Shown: in pieces, positions 1 through 9,619 of the stretch
How the letters are laid out: each line of letters starts with the position of its first letter
How positions within the stretch are numbered: the stretch's first letter is position 1
DNA from: Trichothermofontia sichuanensis B231
GTDB lineage: Bacteria; Cyanobacteriota; Cyanobacteriia; B231
Direction: 5' to 3'
Assembly: GCF_026240635.1 (NCBI RefSeq)
Contig: NZ_CP110848.1
Location: 4,111,741-4,175,740, forward strand
DNA length: 64,000 bases
Translations under genes and position numbers: made by a program
The notes under the pieces: model-generated
What the model saw: only the letters and a program-made list of their open reading frames with translations
The model's database searches: none
What the model was told of the DNA's origin: nothing

Positions 1-57
1 GGGTGGGTGGGGATCTTCGCAGCTATTCTATCGTCAGCATCTCACAGGGAGAGCACT

Positions 58-1506
58 ATGACCGAATCCAGACGCCCCCCGATTCCGCCCCCGCCCCCGC
101 CGCGTCGTCCCCCGGCTCCGCCCCCACGATCGCCTTTGACCACTGGGGGTGCCCAGCCCACGGAAACCATCCCCATGCCGCCACCCGCGGGAATGCCCAC
201 GGAGGCGATCGCGATGCCGGCTCCTCGGCCAGCAGCACCCGCCGCAGCACCCGCAATGGAGTCGCCCCCGACCCAGATTAGTGCCCCGCCTACCCCCGCT
301 AGTGCCGCCCCCAGCGCCCCACCGCGTCCGACTGCCCCGCCCCCACCGCCGCGTCCAGTCGCGCCGCCCCCCCCACCCGGTCGCCGGGGTGCGATTGGGA
401 CACCACCCCCGCCGCCTGGTATCCTGCGGCCTCAGGTAGCCAGTGGGTCACCTACCCTGGCACACCTGGTACGGGAAGCATTTGACAAGGGATATTCCGA
501 CATTCACCTGGGGGTCGGTGAGGTACCGCGCTTCCGCAATCGGGGGGAAATTGAAGCAACCAATTATCCGGTGACGGATGATGCCACCTTCTTTGGGTGG
601 CTTCAGGAAATTTTGACCGATGAGGAGATTCAACGTTTCCGCGAACGGCTCGACTTTGACGGGGCTTCTCAGTACGACTTTGCCCGGGTGCGGATTAATA
701 TCTTCGATTCCCTGCGGGGGCCTTCGATGGTGTTACGGTTGATTCCACTCAAAATCCTGACGATCGATCAACTGGGCCTGCCCCCCGTGTTCCGGGATAT
801 CTGTCACTACCACAAGGGTTTGATCCTGGTCACAGGGCCAACGGGTTCCGGGAAATCCACCACGATGGCCGCAATGGTGGACTACATCAATAATGAGATG
901 GCTAAGAACATCATCAGTATTGAGGACCCGATCGAATTCGTCCACACCAGCCGCAAATCCCTGATCAAACAACGGGAAGTGGGAATTCACACCCTCAAAT
1001 TTGAAAATGCCCTGAAAGCTTCCCTGCGGGAAGACCCAGATATCATCCTGGTGGGGGAAATGCGGGATATTGAAACCGTCAGTACAGCCCTCAAAGCGGC
1101 CCAAACTGGTCACTTGGTGATGGGAACGCTGCACACCAACAGTGCGGTGAAGACGATCGAACGGATTCTGCAACTGTATGAGCCGGATCAGCAGGAGCCG
1201 ATGCGGGTGTCGATCGCCGAATCACTGGTCGCAGTGATTGCTCAGGGCCTCTGTCGGACGACGGACGGTAAACGGGCTGCCTTCCATGACATCATGATTA
1301 ACACTGACGCAATTAAGGACTACATTCGTCGGGGTGAGATGGAGGAAATCGAGCAGATCATCCCCCGCTGTACCTTTGACGGCATGTGTACGATGAACCA
1401 GTCGCTTTATAAACTCTATGAAGCGGGCCGAATCACGGAGGAAACGGCACTGGAAATGTCGCCGAAACCGAATGAAATGGCCCAAATCCTGCGCGGTCGG
1501 GTCTAA
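58..1506 (+). CDS. pilT: PilT-family type IV pilus retraction ATPase with long proline-rich N-terminus
   Basis: Cytoplasmic hexameric ATPase of the type IV pilus motor (482 aa). The first ~130 residues are a low-complexity Pro/Ala region; the PilT core follows. The Walker A motif GPTGSGKST starts at about residue 260, the Walker B region DIILVGEMRD carries the PilT-type GEMRD signature, and the His-box GTLHTNSA follows. An in-frame GTG at 7 is possible, but the ATG at 58 has an AGGGAGAG Shine-Dalgarno sequence and starts a sensible MTESRR N-terminus. Cyanobacteria commonly carry a second PilT with an N-terminal extension; I infer this is a PilT2-like paralogue, not PilB, because the PilB N-terminal domain and zinc-binding cysteines are absent. 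It stands alone, followed by a long intergenic region. Confidence 0.88.
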   Translation: MTESRRPPIPPPPPPRRPPAPPPRSPLTTGGAQPTETIPMPPPAGMPTEAIAMPAPRPAAPAAAPAMESPPTQISAPPTPASAAPSAPPRPTAPPPPPRPVAPPPPPGRRGAIGTPPPPPGILRPQVASGSPTLAHLVREAFDKGYSDIHLGVGEVPRFRNRGEIEATNYPVTDDATFFGWLQEILTDEEIQRFRERLDFDGASQYDFARVRINIFDSLRGPSMVLRLIPLKILTIDQLGLPPVFRDICHYHKGLILVTGPTGSGKSTTMAAMVDYINNEMAKNIISIEDPIEFVHTSRKSLIKQREVGIHTLKFENALKASLREDPDIILVGEMRDIETVSTALKAAQTGHLVMGTLHTNSAVKTIERILQLYEPDQQEPMRVSIAESLVAVIAQGLCRTTDGKRAAFHDIMINTDAIKDYIRRGEMEEIEQIIPRCTFDGMCTMNQSLYKLYEAGRITEETALEMSPKPNEMAQILRGRV

Positions 1507-2074
1507 GCCAATGCCTAGCCTTGGTAGGCACCCATTGAACGTAGAATCGTTGTCTCGATGATTTGTGGGGTAGGCATTCGACCTATCCCACAACATTTTT
1601 GGGCCGGCCTAGTGAGGGGAGTGCCTTTACTCCCCCTTGTCCCGCTTTAACACAAGGGGCTGGAGACAAGAGGTTCGATCTCAAGGTTTTTGAAAATGCT
1701 CAGTTTGGCCCGATCGCTCCCCTCTTTTGTTAGCAGGATGAGTTTCTAGAACTGAGTCATTCATCTCCTAGTTGGTTAACTTTGGTTAAAATCGCTTGAG
1801 TCTTCGGGATTGTCCCTTTATAGTAGGAATTGAAGCGAAGAGCTTCCCTGGCAGATAAACCTCTAGTAAAGGAGAAAGGTCAATTTCAGTTCTATCTGTC
1901 TCGTCTGGCAACACCTCTTCCGAAAACTAATAGATCCTCGATTAGACCCATAGGGAGCGAACTTAACAGGTTGATTTATCGCCTAGTAAGCCTCCGAGTA
2001 GTAATGAGGAAAATGGGGATCTGACTTAGCGAGTAGGACAGGGGTGTTGTTGTTTTAAAGTTTTTGAAAAGACT
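1507..2074. other. Intergenic region with a family D hairpin repeat
   Basis: 568 bases without a convincing gene. Positions 1565-1591 hold a short palindromic form of the family D repeat: GTGGGGTAGGCATTCGACC followed by TATCCCAC, so the ends pair as a hairpin. A 64-codon frame at 1830-2024 has no recognisable content and is not called. I see no RNA gene. Confidence 0.6.
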
Positions 2075-2842
2075 ATGGCGATCATTGCGCTTAGGGCTTG
2101 GTATGTTCGCGAATACGAACCCCTGCGTGAACTAGAAAAGCGTCCCCACGATTTGCGACTGAGTAAGAATAGTTTGCTGAAGTCGGCTCTCCGGGCAGAT
2201 TTCTTAGATGAAGTGGAAGCGGTCAAACAGTCCGACTGGTTCCAACGTTATCTGGAAGGGGATATTGTCGAGTTCTATATTGAAGGTAGCGGTGGCTATA
2301 GCATTGCCAACATTGATCTGGTGAGTCACGAGATCTACTTCACCAAACGGGAAGTGATGGCCCACCTGGAACCCAGTATTTTCTTCTGCTATCAAACTGA
2401 GTATCCCGAATCAGGCGATCGCATCCGCGCCGAACTGGAGAAAACCCTCAAAACCCTCAACGAAAAATCCCGGCTGCCCCTAACGCTAACGGAATCCCAT
2501 CGGCTCGGGGAAGGGCCGGTGCGTTTGAATAGTACCTTGATGCGGAAAATTCGGACCAGTCTGTTGTTCATTGCCGATACCACGCCGATCGCGCAACTGC
2601 CTACCGATCCCCCGCAGGTGTTGCCTAATCCGGCGGTGTGCGTTGAAATGGGCTACGCTCTCCACAGCAAACATACTGAGCAAATTTTGACCGTCCAGAT
2701 GGAGCGTCCCGATCTGCCGGGACAGTTTCCCTTCGACTTGCCCAGCCAGCAACGCATAGCGTTCAAAACAGCAGCAGAGTTGCACCGCACTCTGCCAGAG
2801 GCGATCGCCGCGCAACTGAAACGTTACAATTTGTTCCCCTAG
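2075..2842 (+). CDS. Conserved protein with C-terminal TIR/deoxyribosyltransferase-like nucleotide-binding motif
   Basis: A 255-residue soluble protein with no signal peptide or membrane segment. The N-terminal ~100 residues are unfamiliar. In the C-terminal half, a strand (SLLFIADTTPI) is followed by PNPAVCVEMGYAL. The pattern PN-x(3)-E-x-GYA is characteristic of TIR-like and nucleoside 2-deoxyribosyltransferase-like folds, where the Glu is catalytic in NAD- or nucleotide-cleaving enzymes. That assignment is by motif only. The ATG at 2075 follows GAAAAG at suitable spacing. The next gene starts 55 bases downstream, so co-transcription is possible. It could be a metabolic nucleotide hydrolase or a conserved cyanobacterial protein of unknown role. 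Confidence 0.75.
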   Translation: MAIIALRAWYVREYEPLRELEKRPHDLRLSKNSLLKSALRADFLDEVEAVKQSDWFQRYLEGDIVEFYIEGSGGYSIANIDLVSHEIYFTKREVMAHLEPSIFFCYQTEYPESGDRIRAELEKTLKTLNEKSRLPLTLTESHRLGEGPVRLNSTLMRKIRTSLLFIADTTPIAQLPTDPPQVLPNPAVCVEMGYALHSKHTEQILTVQMERPDLPGQFPFDLPSQQRIAFKTAAELHRTLPEAIAAQLKRYNLFP

Positions 2843-2897
2843 TTCCAGTGCGCCTGCATAATAGGGGCGAAGTATTCAAGTGGAAAAGGCCGTTACT

Positions 2898-3146
2898 ATG
2901 CCTAAGCCATCGGAGTTTGCTGTGCACCTATTGCTCAAGGGTGGCCATCGGGAAGAAGTGCGCTTCCCCACCATTCAGGATTTTCAGAAGTGGTATAGCA
3001 GCGAGTTGATGCCCAAGGCCACCTCAGATGATTTCATCACGGTCCCCATTAAGAACCTGCAAGGGGAGTACATGGTGGCCCGCCCCTCCAGTATTCTAGC
3101 GATTCGGGTGGAGCCGGTCTTCAGTTCTAGCGTCGATCGCTTCTAG
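2898..3146 (+). CDS. Small conserved hypothetical protein
   Basis: An 82-residue protein starting MPKPSEFAVHL. An upstream GTG at 2880 would add six residues, but the ATG at 2898 has GGAAAAGG about eight bases upstream and is preferred. It has a mixed alpha/beta composition, no signal peptide and no cysteines. It is close behind the preceding gene and 10 bases ahead of mltA, so the three may form a loose operon. I do not recognise the family and assign no function. Confidence 0.7.
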   Translation: MPKPSEFAVHLLLKGGHREEVRFPTIQDFQKWYSSELMPKATSDDFITVPIKNLQGEYMVARPSSILAIRVEPVFSSSVDRF

Positions 3147-3156
3147 GCACGGGTTT

Positions 3157-4416
3157 ATGCACGGTTGGCCGTTACCTTCAGTGGATACCAAGCGGACGAT
3201 CGCCATCATCCTGATGGGTTTGAGTATCTATCTGGGAAACAGTCGCCTAGGGGCCGTAGCGCCGCCGTTACGGCCAGTTCCGGTGGACGCGATTGCCGCC
3301 GATCCGTGTTGCGCTGAGCCGCTTTTAGGACAGGATGATGCGATTTGGCCACAACAGGGGCAATCGAGCGATGCGCCGAGGGAGATGCTAGGCGAACGGG
3401 CAACCCTCCTGCGGGCGATCGACCATAGCCTGCAATACCTCGCCAGTGATCGGGCCGTGAATGATTACCAGAAGATCGATCGCACCGCCTTTGGCAACCC
3501 TTCCCCTGCTGCCCTGCGATCGCGGGTGCGACGTAGCCTGCAACGGTTTCGGCAGCTTGTGTTGACCCAGCCCAATGCAAGGGCGTTACAACGGGCCGTC
3601 GCCCAGGAATTTATCTTTTATCAGGCGATCGGCCAGGATGGTCAGGGAACGGTGGGCTTTACAGGCTATTTTGAACCCACCTATCGTGCCAGCCGGGTGC
3701 CCACGGTGGAGTACCGTTATCCGCTGTTCCGCCGTCCGCCCACCCTAGAGCAATGGTCCCGCCCCCATCCTACCCGGCTGCAATTGGAAGGGGCCGATGG
3801 CTTGCAGTTTGCCCAGGGACCCCTACGGGGATTGGAACTGGTGTGGTTGCGCGATCGCCTGGAAGCCTTCCTGGTGCAAGTGCAGGGGTCAGCCCGCCTC
3901 CAGTTGACCGATGGTCGCACGTTGACGGTGGGGTATGCCGGACGGACCGACTATCCCTACGTAGGCATTGGCCGGGAACTAGTGGATGCGGGCAAATTTA
4001 CCCTGGAGGAATTGACCCTGCCGCGCCTGGTCCAATACTTCCGGGAGCACCCCGATGAGTTAGATCTTTACCTGCCCCGGAATCAGCGGTTTGTTTTCTT
4101 CAAGGAAACCCACGGTGCCCCCGCCACGGGAAGTATTGGGGTGCCGGTGCTGCCGGGCCGCTCGATCGCGACGGATAAAACGCTGTTTCCGCCCGGTGCC
4201 CTCGCTCTGATCCATACCCCCTTACCCACCCTAAACCGTGCTGGCCAGTTAGAACAACGGTTAGTGAGTCGCTACGTTCTGGATCAGGATACCGGCGGCG
4301 CCATTAAGGGACCAGGACGGGTGGATGTGTTTATGGGAACCGGCCAAGCGGCGGGCGATCGGGCGGGCCTCGTGAACGCCACAGGACAACTTTATTATTT
4401 GTTGCTCCGGGAATAG
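3157..4416 (+). CDS. mltA: MltA-type lytic murein transglycosylase
   Basis: Cleaves the MurNAc-GlcNAc bond of peptidoglycan with formation of 1,6-anhydro-MurNAc. Residues ~12-30 form a hydrophobic segment after KR, consistent with a signal peptide or anchor. The MltA domain is seen in GFTGYFEPTYRASR and the following RYPLFRRPP. The C-terminal 3D domain carries the conserved aspartates in YVLDQDTGGAIKGPGRVD and the following FMGTG, where the family catalytic Asp lies. At 419 residues the length fits the cyanobacterial members. It starts 10 bases after the preceding gene. There is no lipobox cysteine at the likely cleavage region, so it is probably not a lipoprotein as in E. coli. Confidence 0.9.
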   Translation: MHGWPLPSVDTKRTIAIILMGLSIYLGNSRLGAVAPPLRPVPVDAIAADPCCAEPLLGQDDAIWPQQGQSSDAPREMLGERATLLRAIDHSLQYLASDRAVNDYQKIDRTAFGNPSPAALRSRVRRSLQRFRQLVLTQPNARALQRAVAQEFIFYQAIGQDGQGTVGFTGYFEPTYRASRVPTVEYRYPLFRRPPTLEQWSRPHPTRLQLEGADGLQFAQGPLRGLELVWLRDRLEAFLVQVQGSARLQLTDGRTLTVGYAGRTDYPYVGIGRELVDAGKFTLEELTLPRLVQYFREHPDELDLYLPRNQRFVFFKETHGAPATGSIGVPVLPGRSIATDKTLFPPGALALIHTPLPTLNRAGQLEQRLVSRYVLDQDTGGAIKGPGRVDVFMGTGQAAGDRAGLVNATGQLYYLLLRE

Positions 4417-4611
4417 GCAACCCGTTCCTGCGTGGCTTGATCGGCCTTTAGGTGAGGCCACTCTCCAGACGTCAAGGGCATGAAGGGTCGTCAAGGAACT
4501 TGGGGATTCTAGGCAAAGATACTAAGATGGAGAACAACCAAACACCCGGGGGATACGGCTGAGTGGGCTGAGCGCTGAACGACCGCCAAGATCGTAAACG
4601 AATGGCTACGC

Positions 4612-6687
4612 ATGGAAGTTTCCTTCAACATGACCCTGCTCATGGTCTTAACTGTGATTGCGGGGATTAGCGCCCAAGTCCTGGCCGAGTACCTGCGGGT
4701 TCCCGGCATCGTTTTTTTGTTGTTATTTGGCATTGTGCTGGGACCCAGTGGTCTGGGGGTTCTGCATCCCACACTTTTGGGCAATGGCCTAGAGGTGATC
4801 GTGGCCCTGTCCGTCGCCCTGATCCTGTTTGAAGGGGGTCTCAACCTGGAACTGCGGGAGTTGGGCCGGGTGTCTACCAGTTTGCGCAATCTGGTGACGA
4901 TCGGGACCCTGATTACCCTGGTCAGTGGGGGCATGGCGGCCCATTGGTTGAGCGAATTCCCCTGGCCGATCGCCTTCCTGTTTGCCTCATTAGTCGTCGT
5001 CACAGGCCCCACGGTCATCAATCCCCTCTTGCGGCAGGTAAAGGTGGATCGTTCCGTGGCCACGCTCCTGGAGGGGGAAGGGGTCCTGATCGATCCCGTG
5101 GGGGCAATCCTGGCGGTGGTGGTGCTGGATATTATTCTCAATGGCGATACGGAGGTGTGGTCGATCGTCAGCGGCTTGTTGCTCCGCCTGGGGATTGGGG
5201 CGGGCATTGGGGCGGCGGGAGGCTGGCTGTTGGGGGAGTTCCTCAAGCGATCGCGGTTTTTAAGCGAGGGGCTGGCGAGTTTAGTCGTTCTGGCCTGGTC
5301 GTGGGGTCTCTTTGGACTGGCCCAAAGTATTCAGGCAGAGTCAGGACTGATGGCTACTGTAGTGGCCGGGATTGTCCTGCGGGCCTCGGAAGTGCCAGAG
5401 GAACGGCTGATCCGGCGGTTTAAGGGGCAATTGACGATTCTTTGCGTATCCGTCCTTTTTATCCTGTTATCGGCGGATTTGTCGATCGCCAGTCTGTTTG
5501 CCCTGGGATGGGGGGGACCCTTGACGGTGTTAACCCTGATGTTCCTGGTGCGGCCCCTCAACGTCTGGCTTTGCACCTGGACCAGTCACCTCACCTGGCG
5601 ACAAAAATTGTTCCTCAGTTGGGTGGCTCCGCGTGGGATTGTCTCGGCTTCTGTGGCGTCCCTGTTTGCGATTTTACTAACCGAGAAAGGCATCAATGGT
5701 GGCGACTCGATCAAAGCACTCGTGTTTCTCACGATTATCCTGACGGTTTTCTGTCAGGGCCTAACGGCAGGGGTGCTGGCGAAAATTTTGGGGATTACCT
5801 CCACCCAGGCCACGGGGGCCGTGATCGTTGGCTCCAATCCGGTTAGCCGTCTGATTGCCCGTCTGTTCCAGGAACGGGGGGAATTTGTGGTGCTAATTGA
5901 TAGCAATGCCGAAGCCTGTCGCGAGGCCGCCGAGAAAAATCTCCGCTCCTTTGTCAGCAGTGCCCTGGATGCGGAAGCCCTGGAGAAAGCCGGCCTCCCG
6001 CAGGTGGGAACTTTCCTGGTGCTCACCAGCAATGGGGAAGTCAACGCCGTGGTCGCGGAAAAAGCGGTTGAAGAGTTCCAACCCCCCCGCACCCTCGCCC
6101 TCTTCCCCCCCGATGTGGATACCAGTACCCATGCTAGTAAATCCAAGGTGCAGCAAGCCTTTTTACCTGGCCTATCCCTGAAAGTCTGGAATGACTATAT
6201 GAGTGAGGGCAGCGTCAAGTTGGGGGAAACGGTGTTGCGGGAACAGGGGTTTTTGTTTCAGCAGGCCCACCTCAAGGCATTGATCCGCTCCCAGGAACTC
6301 TTGCCCTTATTGCTGGAACGGGAGGACCAACTCCAGGTGATCGCGGCCTCCGATGAATGGCGGGCAGGCGATCGTATCATCTACCTGCTCCATGCTCCCA
6401 AACCGGTGCTGTTAAAGCGTCTATCTGGCGACAGCAAACAGGACTTGCTCAGCCAGCAGGCCGATGTTCCCTTGGTGCTGGAAAAACTGCCCGCTGTGGA
6501 AGAAGTGCCAGTGAGTTTCCCGTTCCAAGATCTGACGATTCCCAGCCCACCCCCTCCCTCCACTGTGCCCGTTAGCGCTGCGTCTGCGCCGGCGAGTGGT
6601 AACGGACAGGTGACAACGCCCCCATCTGTGACACCGGCGATGAACCCCGATCGCCAACTCCCCAAACACCCTAGTCAGACACCCTAG
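4612..6687 (+). CDS. CPA1-type cation:proton antiporter with cytoplasmic TrkA-N domain
   Basis: Exchanges Na+ or K+ for protons across the membrane (691 aa). The N-terminal ~390 residues form about 12 hydrophobic segments of the Na_H_exchanger family, with acidic residues in the helix around EGVLIDPVGAIL and the signature LFEGGLNLEL. From residue ~400 a Rossmann-type TrkA-N domain begins (GAVIVGSNPVSRLIARLF, then acidic strand end VVLIDSN), suggesting nucleotide gating. Residues ~560-610 look like a TrkA-C region. The C-terminal ~60 residues are a Pro/Ser-rich tail. It is a single gene. The transported ion cannot be read from sequence. Confidence 0.88.
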   Translation: MEVSFNMTLLMVLTVIAGISAQVLAEYLRVPGIVFLLLFGIVLGPSGLGVLHPTLLGNGLEVIVALSVALILFEGGLNLELRELGRVSTSLRNLVTIGTLITLVSGGMAAHWLSEFPWPIAFLFASLVVVTGPTVINPLLRQVKVDRSVATLLEGEGVLIDPVGAILAVVVLDIILNGDTEVWSIVSGLLLRLGIGAGIGAAGGWLLGEFLKRSRFLSEGLASLVVLAWSWGLFGLAQSIQAESGLMATVVAGIVLRASEVPEERLIRRFKGQLTILCVSVLFILLSADLSIASLFALGWGGPLTVLTLMFLVRPLNVWLCTWTSHLTWRQKLFLSWVAPRGIVSASVASLFAILLTEKGINGGDSIKALVFLTIILTVFCQGLTAGVLAKILGITSTQATGAVIVGSNPVSRLIARLFQERGEFVVLIDSNAEACREAAEKNLRSFVSSALDAEALEKAGLPQVGTFLVLTSNGEVNAVVAEKAVEEFQPPRTLALFPPDVDTSTHASKSKVQQAFLPGLSLKVWNDYMSEGSVKLGETVLREQGFLFQQAHLKALIRSQELLPLLLEREDQLQVIAASDEWRAGDRIIYLLHAPKPVLLKRLSGDSKQDLLSQQADVPLVLEKLPAVEEVPVSFPFQDLTIPSPPPPSTVPVSAASAPASGNGQVTTPPSVTPAMNPDRQLPKHPSQTP

Positions 6688-6813
6688 TCCCGATCCCCTT
6701 CCCCCTCTCTGGTTCTGGGCAAGAGGGGTATTTCGTTATGCGGCTACTGTTGCCAAAAGTTTACAATTAGAAGGTCTTCCCCTGTTCTTACCCTGCTTTT
6801 TGGAGATTGCTCG

Positions 6814-8532
6814 ATGCTGCGCTTGGAACATATTAGTAAAACCTACCCCACGGGTGAAGTTTTGAAGGATATCAATTGGGAAGTCAAACCGGGCGATCGC
6901 ATCGGCTTAGTGGGGGTGAATGGAGCGGGGAAATCGACCCAACTGAAGATTATTACCGGGGAGATTGAACCAACCACAGGTAACGTTATCCGACCGGCGA
7001 ACTTGCATATTGGCTATTTATCCCAGGAGTTTGATGTTGATCCGAGTCGGACGGTGCGGGAGGAGTTGTGGCAGGTCTTTACGGCAGCCAATCAGGCCCA
7101 ACGCCAGTTGACCCAACTTCAGCACCAGATGGAGCAGGCAACTCCGGAGGCGCTGGAGGACCTCATTCACCAGTTAGATCGGGCGCAACGTCACTTTGAA
7201 GCCGTAGATGGATATGGTCTCGAAGCGCGGATTGAGAAGATTCTGCGGGAAATGGGGTTTGAGGCAGAAGATGGCGATCGCTTGGTGAGTGCCTTCAGTG
7301 GCGGCTGGCAGATGCGCATCAGTTTGGGCAAAATTCTCCTGCAGGAGCCAGATATTCTCCTATTGGACGAACCGATTAACCATCTGGATCTGGAAACGAT
7401 CGAATGGTTGGAAACCTATCTCAAGAACTTAACGACGCCGATGGTCATTGTGGCCCACGATCGCGAGTTTCTGGATCGGCTCTGTACGCAGATCGTTGAG
7501 ACCGAGCGCGGGATTTCGACCACCTACCTGGGAAATTACACGGCCTATTTGCAACAAAAGGCGGCCCAAAAGGAAGCCCAACTCAGTGCCTTTGAGCGAC
7601 AGCAGAAAGAATTGGAGAAGCAACAGGTATTTATCGATCGCTTCCGAGCCAGTGCCACGCGCAGTACCCAGGCCAAGAGCCGAGAGAAACAACTGGAAAA
7701 GGTGGAGCGCATTGAGGCCCCAATTTCCGATCTCAAAACCCTTCATTTCCGCTTTCCCCCCGCCCCCCGCAGCGGACGGGTGGTTGTGAAAATTGATGAT
7801 CTTGTCCATACCTATGATGACAAGGTCCTATTCCTGGGGGCCAATTTACTGGTGGAACGGGGCGATCGTATTGCGTTTCTGGGTCCTAATGGATCGGGCA
7901 AATCTACCCTTTTACGTTTGATTATGGGGATGGAGACCCCCACGGAGGGGAAAGTGCAACTAGGCGAACATAATGTCATTCCCAGTTATTTTGAACAAAA
8001 CCAGGCTGAAGCTCTGGATCTAGAGAAAACTGTCCTCGATACGATCCACGACGAAGTTCCCGATTGGAAAAATGAGGAAGTCAGAACCCTGCTTGGCCGC
8101 TTTCTCTTTAGTGAAGATACCGTTTTCAAACCAGTTAAAGCGCTTAGTGGCGGTGAGAAAGCACGATTGGCGTTGGCAAAAATGCTACTCCGACCAGCCA
8201 ACCTGCTTCTCTTAGATGAACCAACCAATCACCTTGATATTTCTGCCAAAGAGGTTTTGGAGGAAGCACTCCAGCACTACGATGGCACCGTCATTCTGGT
8301 GTCGCACGATCGCTATTTCATTTCCCAGGTAGCAACTAAAATTGTGGAAATTCGCGAGGGTGAATTCCAGGTCTATTTGGGCGACTATCACTACTACCTG
8401 GAGAAAGTGGCTGAAGAGAAGGAAAAAGCCCGACTAGCTGCGATCGCCGCCGAGAAGGCGGCAAAGGCAGCAGCGAAACGGGCAAAGCAGAAGGAAAAGG
8501 AAAAAGCCAAAAAGGCAGCTCGTAAAGGCTAG
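6814..8532 (+). CDS. ABC-F family ATPase (ribosome-associated type)
   Basis: Soluble protein (572 aa) with two ABC cassettes and no membrane domain, the layout of ABC-F factors that act on the ribosome. Cassette 1: Walker A GVNGAGKST, signature FSGGW, Walker B LLLDEPINHLD. Cassette 2: Walker A GPNGSGKST, signature LSGGEK, Walker B LLLDEPTNHLD. Between them is an Arg/Lys/Gln-rich linker (~residues 240-320) typical of the P-site-tRNA-contacting arm. The C-terminus is a Lys/Ala/Glu-rich helix ending KKAARKG. The E-Q type catalytic glutamates are present in both cassettes. The precise subfamily (Uup-like or YdiF-like) is not decided. Confidence 0.9.
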   Translation: MLRLEHISKTYPTGEVLKDINWEVKPGDRIGLVGVNGAGKSTQLKIITGEIEPTTGNVIRPANLHIGYLSQEFDVDPSRTVREELWQVFTAANQAQRQLTQLQHQMEQATPEALEDLIHQLDRAQRHFEAVDGYGLEARIEKILREMGFEAEDGDRLVSAFSGGWQMRISLGKILLQEPDILLLDEPINHLDLETIEWLETYLKNLTTPMVIVAHDREFLDRLCTQIVETERGISTTYLGNYTAYLQQKAAQKEAQLSAFERQQKELEKQQVFIDRFRASATRSTQAKSREKQLEKVERIEAPISDLKTLHFRFPPAPRSGRVVVKIDDLVHTYDDKVLFLGANLLVERGDRIAFLGPNGSGKSTLLRLIMGMETPTEGKVQLGEHNVIPSYFEQNQAEALDLEKTVLDTIHDEVPDWKNEEVRTLLGRFLFSEDTVFKPVKALSGGEKARLALAKMLLRPANLLLLDEPTNHLDISAKEVLEEALQHYDGTVILVSHDRYFISQVATKIVEIREGEFQVYLGDYHYYLEKVAEEKEKARLAAIAAEKAAKAAAKRAKQKEKEKAKKAARKG

Positions 8533-8652
8533 AAGTGGGCCGGTGCGTGCACACTAGGCTGGTTGACTGACCAATTTCCCCCTTATATGAGAAGTGAGAA
8601 GTGAGAAGTGAGGCGTGAGGCGTGAGGCAAGAAGGCAGCAAGACCCGCTGCT

Positions 8653-8929
8653 CTGGGTTGACTGACCATCTTTGCCCCTCAGATGAGGAGAGACAAAAGC
8701 GGGAAGCGAACGAAGAGAGTCGCTCAGTTTCCCTCACTTATCACTGCTCTATCCTCACGCCTATCTCCCCCAAAGGGCAAAGGGACTTTATCTTTGTCCC
8801 TTCATCCCTCAATCCCTTCTCCCACCAGGGGCGAAGGGACTTGAACCCCCAACCCTCGCTCGTGAGCACCTCTCCCGCTCTGGGAGAGGGGTTGGGGTAA
8901 GGGTAGTCCGAGTTTTGTCAGTCAATCAG
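8653..8929. repeat. Family C small inverted-repeat element
   Basis: About 277 bases bounded by CTGGGTTGACTGACC at the left and the related GTCAGTCAATCAG at the right, which pair as imperfect terminal inverted repeats. It has no coding capacity. The inside carries a CTCTCCCGCTCTGGGAGAGG hairpin core. Another left end (CTGGTTGACTGACC) sits at 8559, so a second partial copy abuts it. The 8533-9025 gap is otherwise empty. Related copies lie at 10148-10439, 26257-26345, 33096-33323, 58037-58164 and 60734-60793. Confidence 0.75.
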
Positions 8930-9025
8930 CCCTCACTTCTGACGCCTCTATCCTCACTGCTAAATCCCTCTAGAGATTGCCCCAATTGTCTAATGGCCTG
9001 CTATCCCGCATGATGGGATATTAAG

Positions 9026-9619
9026 TTGCTTTTGAATGTATCGCCTAACCGTATTCCTGTGCAGTGTCCTAAAGATCGCAAAACGCCGCTGGTCCCCAAC
9101 ACCCTGGCTGACCATCTACCAGTCCACGCCTGCCCGGACTGTAAAGGGACCTGGATTCGCTCGGCTGATTATGAAGCTTGGCAAGCGACCCAGCCTAAGC
9201 TTGAGGTGCTGCCCCAGGTTTTGTCCCCTACCCTGGATGTCGATTTTGTACAATCGCCCTTTGATACGAAGGCTGCCCTTTGTCCGGAATGTCATCACTA
9301 TCTCGCCCGTGCCAAGGTGGCTTTGTCTACGCCGTTTTATGTGGAGCGGTGCCCCAATTGTGCCGGGATTTGGTGCGATCGCGGTGAATGGGAAGTGCTG
9401 GAAAAACTGGGACTGCATACGACGATCGAGCGGTTGTTTTCGAGTGAATGGCAGGCCCGGGTGCGGGAAAAAGCCCAAGCCGATCAGGAACGGCAGGCCA
9501 CCATCGATAAGCTTGGTCCAGAGCTAGCAGCCAAAGTTTTTGAACTGGCGGAGATCCTCAAGCAGCATCCGAATGGTGACTTTGGGGTAGCCTATTTGAT
9601 GCGACGGTTTGAACAATGA
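9026..9619 (+). CDS. Two-domain zf-TFIIB zinc-ribbon protein
   Basis: 197 residues with two zinc-ribbon modules. The first has CPKDR-type cysteines followed by CPDCKGTW; the second has CPECHHYL followed by CPNCAGIWCDRGEW, the hallmark of the zf-TFIIB (transcription factor zinc-finger) family. The C-terminus is helical. Molecular function in bacteria is unknown. No in-frame ATG exists between the upstream stop at 9011 and the first cysteine motif, so the start must be TTG 9026 (or TTG 9032). The stop codon overlaps the ATG of pgsA by four bases (ATGA), indicating translational coupling. Confidence 0.82.
   Translation: MLLNVSPNRIPVQCPKDRKTPLVPNTLADHLPVHACPDCKGTWIRSADYEAWQATQPKLEVLPQVLSPTLDVDFVQSPFDTKAALCPECHHYLARAKVALSTPFYVERCPNCAGIWCDRGEWEVLEKLGLHTTIERLFSSEWQARVREKAQADQERQATIDKLGPELAAKVFELAEILKQHPNGDFGVAYLMRRFEQ

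Noticed and set aside
1830-2024. 64-codon frame in the first intergenic region
   Set aside because: No ribosome-binding site, no recognisable composition and no neighbour support.
4509-5246. 245-codon open frame antisense to the antiporter gene
   Set aside because: Arg/Pro/Ser-rich shadow of a membrane protein gene; no motif and no ribosome-binding site.
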